Notes under the pieces: generated by a model
The model's database searches: none
What the model saw: only the letters and a program-made list of their open reading frames with translations
Told to the model about the DNA's origin: nothing
Shown: one piece after another, positions 54,101 through 62,226 of the stretch
Numbering within the stretch: the first letter of the stretch is position 1
Layout of the letters: the number at the start of each line of letters is the position of its first letter
Assembly: GCF_000003815.2 (NCBI RefSeq)
Contig: NC_049984.1
Coordinates: 24,337,263-24,401,262, forward strand
Reading direction: 5' to 3'
DNA: 64,000 bases
Origin: Branchiostoma floridae
Taxonomy: Eukaryota; Chordata; Leptocardii; Amphioxiformes; Branchiostomatidae
Position numbers and translations under genes: made by a program

Positions 54101-55847
54101 GCATAGTTCAAGGGTATAAATTTGTGGATCCTGTCTTGGCAAATGAAGTCTTGATACAGATGCTGGAAATATGCAGCAGACTTACTCCTCAATTGCATGT
54201 GATTTTCTGGAAAGTAGGCTGTTCTCAGATGCATACTCAACAAAAGACCTGATATTCTTTACCAAGGAAATGTTGAAGCGTCGTAAGAAGTTCGCATATG
54301 GAGATGAAACAGAAACGCTATTTTCACTGCTTGTTGAGCGCATCTGTGAGAAAGAGACATATCAGTCTGCCTTCGCTGTTCTTCGAAAGGGCTTGGATAA
54401 GTTTGGTGACCCTATGATTGCTCAAACCTTAGCACGATTATTCACAAAGCACAATGACTTTTCTCGTGCCCACGAATTTGCAACGATTGCTGTTGACTTG
54501 GACTCTGATAACTCATACCTTTTGGTAACTGCAGGAAAAGTGTATCATGAGGAAATGATTAAAAACTTTGAAAAGCTTAACAGAAGGATAATAACACTAT
54601 CCATGCTCAAGAATACTATGTCTCTGGCAATGTGTGCTGTAAAACAGTACACCCAGGCTCAAGAGGCAAACCGGAGGGGAAAGTATGCACTGAACTTGCA
54701 TTGTTATCTTGAAGACATCAAAACCTGTTTTAAATTCCTGAATATGATGAATAAAGTAGACCCATTCAAAGGCAGTATAGGACAAGCTATGTTGCAGAGG
54801 TATCTGGTTGATCCAGACTTCATCCCAGATGAAGTACAGGAAGTATGGAAGGAGTATCATATATGGATCAAATCAATAAAAGGTAGAATAGATGTTTCCA
54901 TTGACTTCCTGGAAAAAGATCTTACATACAACAAGCAGAGGACAAGGGATTTAGGGCTTGAGTGGTTTAAGAAAACATTTTACCAACATGTGCGGATCTA
55001 TCCTCAGTTCTTTGGAATGTTAGAAAATACTGTGATTGCAAGTGAAGAGGAAAGGAAAAGACTCCTGGCCTGCACATTACTTGAAGGGCACAATGTAAAC
55101 TTTAGTAGAGCCTTTGATTTCCTGAGAAAGGGTAGGAATGCTGTTCCCAACTTGGAAAGGGTCATGGAACTCCTGAGGGGAATCACAGAGAAAAATGCCT
55201 TTGACTTAGAAGGGTTAGTTTCAATATCACTTGCTCTGTCCACAGTTGACCCACATTCCAAGAAAATACCATCATTTAAACAGGTATATGAGTGGTGTGT
55301 TCTACTAGCTACTTTGTTACCCTTCTCACTTGAGCCACATTTCTTTTTGACGATGTTTCTGTGGCCTAGAGAAGATATAGGCATTGGTTTTGATCCAGGG
55401 TTATTCAAACTTTCAAAAGAAAGACTATTGACACTTTACAAAGAGCAGTGTCCCAAAAGTGTTTTTAGACATGTTCAAGCTTACAAAAGGATGACCACAA
55501 CAGGATTTACAAGAGCAATGCCAGCAACTAACTTTTTCCTCTCCACTGGAAAGGGACTGCAGTCTTTTCTTCACATATCTAGCTTGAGCATTGAGTCACA
55601 GAAAAATTTTGACAGAGACCAGTTTTGGGAATCTGACAAAGTGCAAAAAACTTTACGCAGACTTGAAGGAATGTGCCTTGACACAGGAAAGATCAGCTTT
55701 AGGGTGAGAGATGGTCCCAGTATTGAGATCCGCACATCCCGTCCCATTATGCAAAAGGGGGCCAGTCAAGACAAAGTCAGCTTTTTCCTGGGTTTCAGCT
55801 GGGAAGGCCCCATTGCCTATCATGTCAAAGTTCATGATGACTTGTAA
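42049..55847 (+). CDS. Large SGNH - ubiquitin-like - SAM - SAMD9/SAMD9L-like gene
   Basis: Gene model joining exons 43913-44712, 45697-45796, 45945-46037, 46595-46665, 47063-47147, 47454-47554, 48267-48423, 48806-48887 (or 48896), and a large last exon 49341-55847. Every junction has GT-AG borders and matching phase, so one continuous frame runs from the SGNH domain into the SAM domain, which is why I treat it as one gene. Domain order: SGNH hydrolase, basic/Lys-rich linkers, ubiquitin-like fold, SAM 1, SAM 2, low-complexity linker, Schlafen-like AlbA, SIR2-like, P-loop NTPase, helical repeats, OB-like C-terminus. From AlbA onward this is the SAMD9/SAMD9L plan, a cytoplasmic innate-immunity and translation-control family. 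As assembled, the last exon has two one-base frame breaks (between 49507 and 49558, and near 54168). The first coding exons (candidates 42049-42198 and 42729-42855) do not join in phase and are uncertain. The total would be about 2,650 residues. Confidence 0.7.
42729..42855 (+). CDS. Candidate second exon (acidic, Ser/Glu-rich)
   Basis: Follows a pyrimidine-rich acceptor (CCTTTTTTCAG) and ends at an AAT then GTGAGT donor. Only one frame is open, giving QSFEEESTAIKAAVMMVDKQ and an acidic tail. An earlier donor at GAGGAG then GTGAAC (exon end 42816) would join the SGNH exon in phase. No domain is recognised. Confidence 0.35.
43913..44712 (+). CDS. SGNH (GDSL-like) hydrolase domain exon
   Basis: A single 800-nt exon. 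Block I reads NVVIFSDSM (catalytic Ser in SDS rather than GDS), block II has Gly in HRGAQIHDVT, block III reads HVGTNN around exon residues 63-68, and block V reads MDGLHLSYQG with Asp and His at about 151 and 154, so the Ser-Gly-Asn-His set looks complete. The fold is that of small esterases/acetylhydrolases; the substrate is unknown. The last third is Lys/Arg/Ser-rich with KRKVLTRSRRK, a possible nuclear-localisation signal. The donor GGCTG then GTAAGT leaves phase 2, which matches the next exon at 45697. Similar SGNH domains occur in some CR1-like retrotransposons of aquatic animals, so capture from a transposon is possible. Confidence 0.8.
44879..45363. mobile_element. Non-autonomous Tc1/mariner-like element, TA target
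   Basis: Terminal inverted repeats begin CAGTCAAACCTGC on both sides (left continues TCAAGACGACCAC, right complement CCGAGCGACCAC), flanked by TA at 44877-44878 and 45364-45365. The interior has GGTCGCTGAGAAGAG repeats and no transposase. It lies in the intron after the SGNH exon. Confidence 0.9.
48267..48887 (+). CDS. Ubiquitin-like domain (two exons: 48267-48423 and 48806-48887)
   Basis: The joined exons encode a ~75-residue beta-grasp pattern: PVYIRMWDGQLLTADVADDS (strands 1-2), TAKVLYKAVTNVYGTGLPEE (helix, then the ubiquitin-type P-E turn), AAFYRGGVKVTQGKTLKHQG, and a last strand TVEVLLKLKGGGD. The end is the counterpart of the ubiquitin LRLRGG tail, here followed by more protein rather than a free C-terminus. 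Two donors are possible (48888 or 48897), both phase 1 and both compatible with the 49341 exon. Inference: an embedded UBL acting as an interaction module, not necessarily a conjugated one. Confidence 0.75.
49341..54252 (+). CDS. SAM domains plus SAMD9-like AlbA / SIR2-like / P-loop region (large exon, part 1)
   Basis: Starts after TTTATTTGTAG. SAM 1 (MTEWTVEEAVQWLQTEGKMR...VDGLVLWEIGDLTVESVK) is in the incoming frame. This frame stops at 49559-49561, while the giant frame continues SAM 1 (LSGGAVVKLRKALKIYKK) one base back and stays open for 1,569 codons to TGA at 54250-54252. In that frame: SAM 2 at about residues 38-105, a Ser/Thr/Lys-rich linker, an AlbA/Schlafen domain at about 700-880 (GTIHFGVGDDVGG...EIVGIGL), a SIR2-like region at about 930-1130, a Walker-A-like QAGSGATTLGRH at about 1243, Walker-B-like FPVLVLIDN at about 1296, then an acidic insert and a winged-helix-like segment. 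Unbroken length and normal codon use favour a live gene over a pseudogene. Confidence 0.85.
54171..55847 (+). CDS. SAMD9-like C-terminal region (large exon, part 2)
   Basis: A second open frame overlaps the end of part 1 by about 80 bases and continues the same protein: an IACDFLESRLFSDAYSTKDL segment, then alpha-helical repeat sequence with TPR-like spacing, ending in an OB-fold-like block (SFFLGFSWEGPIAYHVKVHD) as in SAMD9/SAMD9L. Stop TAA at 55845-55847. The switch from the upstream frame (one base back) falls near 54160-54180. It probably reflects a missing base in the assembly, although a true inactivating frameshift is possible. The ATG at 54171 is unlikely to be a real start. Confidence 0.85.
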   Translation: MQQTYSSIACDFLESRLFSDAYSTKDLIFFTKEMLKRRKKFAYGDETETLFSLLVERICEKETYQSAFAVLRKGLDKFGDPMIAQTLARLFTKHNDFSRAHEFATIAVDLDSDNSYLLVTAGKVYHEEMIKNFEKLNRRIITLSMLKNTMSLAMCAVKQYTQAQEANRRGKYALNLHCYLEDIKTCFKFLNMMNKVDPFKGSIGQAMLQRYLVDPDFIPDEVQEVWKEYHIWIKSIKGRIDVSIDFLEKDLTYNKQRTRDLGLEWFKKTFYQHVRIYPQFFGMLENTVIASEEERKRLLACTLLEGHNVNFSRAFDFLRKGRNAVPNLERVMELLRGITEKNAFDLEGLVSISLALSTVDPHSKKIPSFKQVYEWCVLLATLLPFSLEPHFFLTMFLWPREDIGIGFDPGLFKLSKERLLTLYKEQCPKSVFRHVQAYKRMTTTGFTRAMPATNFFLSTGKGLQSFLHISSLSIESQKNFDRDQFWESDKVQKTLRRLEGMCLDTGKISFRVRDGPSIEIRTSRPIMQKGASQDKVSFFLGFSWEGPIAYHVKVHDDL

Positions 55848-57100
55848 CTGTATGTTTGAGAATTGCTGCTACAATATACCGTCATTCTATAAAACTTGTG
55901 AAATGGCTGCTTTAAGCCATACATAGTATTACGGTAACCCTCATAATTGTCGAATGCAGTGCAATGCCAGGCAGTGAACCTCATGACAACCTTCGGCCAG
56001 TTCTAAAGTCATGTATCAGCCATTCTGATACATGCCTTTCTTTCCTGAGGTGTTTGAAATGTACCGTTATCATAATTTTGAAATTCCAGATCCAGCAGGA
56101 GATTGACTTGTTGTGACCTTACCAGACATTTTGACATCTAAATGATAATTCATTCTGTGACACTAGCAGGGTTAGTCTATTGTTATCATCAAATTCATGT
56201 ACAAATTTACTGTATTATGTGATCAAATGCTTGCAAAGTACATTTTGTATATTCCATGTACATTTGTCTTTCAAAATTATAGTAGTTCCTTTTGGAATAA
56301 CATTTCTGGATCTGTGTTAGGATGGTATACCAGTCTCTACCAGACAAGTACTCTGCATGGCTATATGGATTATGAGGGAGAACAATTTACCAGCAGCTCT
56401 CGTGGATTCACCTAATTTTTGTCGAATTCTATTGTCCATATCCAGTGTTTAAAGTCAATAAGTGATGGCTAGTAGCAAACCATTTTTGCTGGCATATGGT
56501 GGCAAACTTGTAATGTTTATATTGAACAAAAATGCTGCAAATAATTTTTACCAGGATGATGTGTATTACTAGCCTGTATATATATGCAAAATGTAAGAAC
56601 AAGGAGTACACATTGGAACTTAAGGCCAGTGCTTAGCATTTTACAACATGCTTAACATGACTATAATTAGTACAAACTAGTTCAATGTAGTATGCATATT
56701 GTATGAATTATCAGCTGAACTTGATAACCTAACTTTTGGACAAGTATGTTTTCCAGCCAGTATGTCAAGTACAATGATGCCTTATACACATTTATAATAG
56801 TGATTTTTCCCAGATATTGTGCCCTCTATGCTGTGACGGTGTGGCCTGAAATAGTTTTAATACTAAATGTCCAAGGGTTATTCTCTGCTACAGTGACTGC
56901 TAGAGACTATGGGGCTAGACGCTTTGGGGATTACATTTACAATGTACCCACCTACAGTGACTTGCTATAGATTTTTTATCATAGAATTGGCATAGCTGCG
57001 TCACATTTTGCCAGCACTAAAAAAGGAATTGTGATTGTATACTACCAAATTATGTCTAACACAATGTATACGTTACAGTGTCAAGTTGAATAAAAAGATT
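55848..57100 (+). other. 3' untranslated region of the SAMD9-like gene
   Basis: AT-rich non-coding sequence follows the TAA stop. An AATAAA at 57089-57094 is the best polyadenylation signal, giving a 3' UTR of about 1.25 kb. Small open frames inside have no motif. Confidence 0.6.
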
Positions 57101-57583
57101 AATTACGCTATTAACTGAAATAATGGGTAAATGCTGTGTGGTTGAATATGTTCAATAATTGAAATCACAGTGGGGCTCGTATTGGTAGAAAGTACAATTT
57201 TCTGTTCAGAAATTACGTTAAGACCAAGTAGGAGAGACGGATAACGATTCCAAAATCAAACAGGATGTCATTTCTTTTCTTTAAGTGCCAACATGAATGC
57301 ATTGCTGTTTCCCTACTTAGAGAGTTTCGCTATTTAGAGTGTCAAGCTGCAGCACTTTTGTTTTTTGAAAAGGCAAATGCACCTGTCCTTAGTGCTAAAC
57401 ACCATCCACACACAGACTTGTCCCAAGTGTTAAACATCATACACCCCCATTACCAAAATACCTGTCCCTGGTGCTAAACACCATCCACACACAGGTAAAA
57501 GGAACTTGTCACTGACACTCAACACCATAAACTCACATTACCAGAATACATGCCCTTGGTGCTGAACATGATCCCCACACATT
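57101..57583. other. Short spacer with diverged CACACA/AACACC repeats
   Basis: 57385-57580 contains three diverged copies of a ~70-base unit (GTGCTAAACACCATCCACAC, CATTACCA(A/G)AATACCTG). No gene is seen. Confidence 0.5.
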
Positions 57584-58726
57584 AATAACGCGATTGAAGC
57601 TTAAGGTTGAAGTTCCGGCCTGGCACACTTGGTATGGTTGGAAATGTCCCATAGTAAGGAATTGAAAGGTGAAAACCGCAAAATAGTCGGATACTTCCTT
57701 CCCGAGATATTCTTGAGTATACGGACCCTGTTTAGGCGCAACCGCTAGCTCCTTTTCTTGAGCCTTTCACGGCACCGGCTAGGGTGCGTGATGACTTATT
57801 AATCAATAACGCGATTGTAGCTTAGGGTTCAAGTTCCGGCCTGGCACACTTGGTATGGTTGGAAAGGTCCCATAGTAAGGAATTGAAAGGTGAAAACCGC
57901 AAAATAGTCGGATACTTCCTTCCCGAGATATTCTCGAGTATACGGACCCTGTTTAGGCGCAACCGCTAGCTCCTTTTCTTGAGCCTGTCACGGCACCGGC
58001 TAGGGTGATGACGTAATAACGCGATTGTAGCTTAGGGTTCAAGTTCATGCCTGACACACTTGGTATGGTTGGAAAGGTCCCCTAGTAAGGAATTGAAAAG
58101 AGAAAACCGCAAAATAGTCGGATGCTTTCTTCCCGAGATATTCTCGAGTATACGGACCCTGTTTAGGCGTAACCGCTAGCTCCTTTCTTTCAAACACTGC
58201 CTGTCACGGCACCGGCTAGGGTGATGACTTAATAACACGATTGTAGTTTAGGGTTCAAGTTCCGGCCTGGCACACTTGGTATGGTTGGAAAGGTCCCATA
58301 GTAAGGAATTGAAAGGTGAAAACCGCAAAATAGTCGGATACTTCCTTCCCGAGATATTCTCGAGTATATGGACCCTGTTTAGCCTTTCGGGGCAACCGCT
58401 AGCTCCTTTTCTTGAGCCTGTCACGGCACCAGCTAGGGTGATGACTTAATAACGCGATTGTAGCTTAGGGTTCAAGTTCCGGCCTGGCACACTTGGTATG
58501 GTTGGAAAGGTCCCATAGTAAGGAATTGAAAGGTGAAAACCGCAAAATAGTCGGATACTTCCTTCCCGAGATATTCTCGAGTATACGGACCCTGTTTAGG
58601 CGCAACCGCTAGCTCCTTTTCTTGAGTCTGTCACTGCACCGGCTAGGGTGATGACTTAATAACGCTATTGTAGCTTAGGGTTCAAGTTCCGGCCTGGTAC
58701 ACTTGGTATGGTTGGAAAGGTCCCAT
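57584..58726. repeat. 210-bp satellite, left block (5.5 units)
   Basis: Units start AATAACGCGATTGTAGCTTA and contain TTCCGGCCTGGCACACTTGG, GGTGAAAACCGCAAAATAGT, CCCGAGATATTCTCGAGTAT and CACGGCACCGGCTAGGGTGA. Spacings of the start motif are 221, 210, 216, 217 and 210. Several units carry a 7-base variant (AGCCTTTCGGGGCAACC instead of AGGCGCAACC). The block ends abruptly at CCCAT, where the 3.5-kb element begins. Confidence 0.95.
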
Positions 58727-59379
58727 CACAGCACGAAAACAACTTTTTAAGCAAAGTTTTAGAGATACGTATAAAGCCCTTAAAGGCGGAGAAATATTTC
58801 AGCAGATTTTAAGATCTATCAAAGGCATCGGAAACATACATTTGGTATTTACGGAAGATTTCAGCGTTTGTAAATCTAACTTAATCTGTTGTGTTTCTTT
58901 ACGTGAATTTTACATGTATTTTAGTATGTCGAAAAGTGAACTTAAATGTCTCAAAAATATTTTCTGTCAAAACGGACAAATACCGTTTCTCTAGATCTGT
59001 CACAAAATACATGTTAACCGGCTAAGTCAAATGTAATAAGCCTTTGTCTGGTGTTAGATAAAACATTGCGTCATCTGTTTTATAACAGTGGCAAGATTTA
59101 CAGTCAAAACTTAAAATTCTTGCGCTTTCTGGTACAAAATGTTATGTTTATACCTCAGCAAATACAAATACAATACAATACAAAGTCAAATACAATAATC
59201 TTCTGTGTTTTTTAGCTATTCCGAAAACATTTGACGTATTCAAACTTTCTGTTCGCAAGGTTTAATTCGAACAGGGGAGAACCTCTCACGGTTAGCTTAT
59301 ATGCGCTATTTTACGTTATATAAAATGTTGCGTATACCATGGTCAATATTGACCGAAGGATGCCATATATATAATTTAT

Positions 59380-60290
59380 TTCGAACCGTCATTTACGCAA
59401 AGAAGGGAAGACCTCACCCGTTAATATATTTGCCAAGACGTATATGAAATGTTGCGTATTTCATTTGAACATACGACATGTTTATTCTTTGAATCCGCGC
59501 AGTTTAAGCGAACTAGGGGAGACCTCCCCCATTTAGCTTATATGTTGCCAAAACGTATATGAAATGTTGCGTATTTGTTTTGAACATACGACATGTTTAA
59601 TCTTTGAATCCGCGCAGTTTAAGCGAACTAGAGGAGACCTCCCCCGTTTAGCTTATATGCTGCCAAAACGTATATGAAATGTTGCGTATTTCTGTAAAAC
59701 ATACAACAAGTTTAATCTTTGAATCCTCGCAGTTTAAGCGAACTTCGGGAGACCACCCCCGTTTAGCTTAAATGTTGTCAAGACGTATATGAAATGTTGT
59801 GTATTTCTAAAACATACAACAAGTTTACTCTTTGAATCCGCGCAGTTTAAGCGAACTAGGGGAGACCTCCCCCGTTTAGCTTAAATGTTGTCAAGACGTA
59901 TAGGAAATGTTGCGTATTTCTGTTGAACATACGACATGTTTAATCTTTGAATCCGCGCAGTTTAAGCGAACTAGGGGAGACCTCCCCCGTTTAGCTTATA
60001 TGTTGCCAAAACGTATATGAAATGTTGCGTATTTCTGTAAAACATACGACATGTTTAATCTTTGAATCGCGCAGTTTAAGCGAACTAGGGGAGACCTCCC
60101 CCGTTTACCTTATATGTTGCCAAGACGTATATGAAATGTTGCGTATTTCTGTTGAACATACGACATGTTTAATCTTTGAATCCGCGTAGCTTAAGCAAAC
60201 TTGGGGGCACTACCCCCGTTTTATCTATTAGCTAATACCGTCTCAAAGATTTTTTGAAACGTTGCCTTTTTCTGCTGAACATACGGCATG
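59380..60290. repeat. ~115-bp tandem array inside the 3.5-kb element
   Basis: Seven or so units with GAATCCGCGCAGTTTAAGCG, GGGGAGACCTCCCCCGTTTA and GTATATGAAATGTTGCGTAT. The start motif recurs every 113-115 bases. Confidence 0.9.
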
Positions 60291-61450
60291 TTTGAAGCGC
60301 AGTTTCTGCGAACAGGAGGAGACCCTTTCCTTTTTATTTTATACCGCATATATGTTCTGAAATTCCAGGGTCTACATCAGGGTGAGGCCGCCTGTTTTCT
60401 TTGTGGCAAGTTGACACTCGAGCTAAGAGACGGTAGAAATCCCGACTACTGCTATGAATATCTCCGCGACTCAACCTCTGCTTGAAGAATAAGGATGTAG
60501 TAGGTATAGCGTTTTGTGCAGTGAGTTGTGTTTTCTCTATAAAACGGCAAGCAGTTCTTACTACAGGTAAATGTACGAAATATGTTTATTTCTTTATCTA
60601 CAAGCAAGCGTCGAGAAAGAACAGTTTGTGCACACAGGCGGTGTCTTCTCGTGTTGCTCGTGTTTGTTTGGGTTAATTATGGTGATTTGCGTGGGCAGGC
60701 AAGATGTAAATTTATTCAGCGTTATTTCGTACTCGCCATGGGGCGCACACCTCCGTCCGTCCAAGGAGGTTGAACTTCCTTGGTCCGTCTGTGGCACAGC
60801 TGTGTCATGTGATAGGATGTATCCAATGGCAGAAAAGAGTGGGGGTTTCAAATTTACGGGCCATACGTACGACAAGGAGCGGTTATTTTCCAGGCGTTCA
60901 TTTTTGAAGAGAAGTATTGAAGAAAGTTTGGGCCTGTTCTAGCCTTCAAGTTGTGGCCGCGACACCGCTTTTACCGCCTAGGACCCCCGGTGACGGAATT
61001 TGACTCAAAGATACGAGGTGGCTATCATTCTGTAAAAGCTGTTGTTGTTGGAAATCGACACAGAATAATGGAAATCACGGCCCTTGTACCATCCGGATTA
61101 ATAGAAGCCGACACTGCAAGCTGAACATGTTTCGCGTTCACAGAATCCAGGACCATCCAACAACACGAGTCATATCGGCCACTACTCTAGATCTTACCGG
61201 ATTCTTATTCCTGTGGTGACCAGATGGAACTGTAGTTACGTGTGTGCTCTTTTTAACTTACGCCGAGACGCTTCACCCGACACTGGAAATGGGACTGTGG
61301 ACTGCTGCACGGAATTGCGCAACCGTTGTGATTGTTTCAACTGCCGACTACATCAGAATGAAAGGCCACAAATACCTAGTAGGCTGTAGTTTTTTTTTAC
61401 TTTTCCATGTAATATTTTCTCGTAATTCAATAAAATTTCAAAGTTTCATC
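60290..61450 (+). other. Exon-like, non-repetitive core of the 3.5-kb element
   Basis: Higher GC than the arrays around it. Open frames at 60288-60485 and 60571-60942 (the latter ending MAEKSGGFKFTGHTYDKERL and then RSFLKRSIEESL) have no recognised domain, and a polyadenylation-like AATAAA lies near 61428. It may be a captured or decayed gene. No function is proposed. Confidence 0.45.
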
Positions 61451-61489
61451 CATTGTATTTTCTTGTTTTGAAATGTGCTAATGATTATT

Positions 61490-62140
61490 CTCCTAAAATG
61501 GCACTTATCCACACCTTATAATCAACTTAATGCACACGTATATGAGACGTACAGAGGGAACTTTAAACATGTCTTAAGGGTGTTTTAATACGTATTTATG
61601 ACAACTTTAAGCTGCTAAAAAGAAAAATATAGACACATTAAATCCTCTTAATTCACACGTATATGAGACGTAAATAGGCTTTAGATCAAATAAACGTGAA
61701 GTTTAAACATGCCTTAAGGGCGTTTTAATAGATATTTATGGCGAATTTAAGCTACTGAAAAGGCACCTAAACACGTTATAATCCTCTTAATGCACACGTA
61801 TATGAGACGTAAATAGGCTTTAGATCAAATAAACGTGAAGTTTAAACATGTCTTAAGGGCGTTTTAATAAGTATTTATGGCAAATTTAAGCTGCTGAAAA
61901 GGCACCTAAACACACGTTATAATCCACTTAATGCACACGTATATTAGACGTAAATAGGCTTTAGATCAAATATACGTGAATTTTAAACATGTCTTAAGGG
62001 CATTTTAATAGATATTTATGGCAACTTTAAACTGCTGAAAAGGCACCTAAACACACGTTATAATCCTCTAAATGCACACGTATATGAGACGTAAAGAGGC
62101 TTAAGATCAAATAAACGTGAAGTTTAAACATGTCTTAAGG
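61490..62140. repeat. ~140-bp tandem array inside the 3.5-kb element
   Basis: Five units with TTAATGCACACGTATATGAG, ACGTAAATAGGCTTTAGATC, AACGTGAAGTTTAAACATGT and GGCACCTAAACACACGTTAT; the spacing is near 140 bases in the clean units. Confidence 0.9.
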
Positions 62141-62226
62141 GCGTGGTGTATAGAGCCGTAAAGGAGGAAAATACGTCAACATTACGCATGGTTTCAGCAT
62201 CCTTAAATACCGTTTTTCGTGCCGTG

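Larger units (their letters stand above)
58727..62226. mobile_element. 3,500-bp TIR transposon inserted in the 210-bp satellite
   Basis: Left end CACAGCACGAAAA, right end (complement) CACGGCACGAAAA. CAT is duplicated at 58724-58726 and 62227-62229. Removing the element and one CAT restores the exact satellite text GTCCCAT-AGTAAGG. CAC ends with a 3-bp duplication fit the CMC (CACTA/Chapaev-type) group, but no transposase is recognised. Two internal tandem arrays flank a central exon-like region (60290-61450), which has several short open frames and an AATAAA near 61428. Non-autonomous or decayed. Confidence 0.88.
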
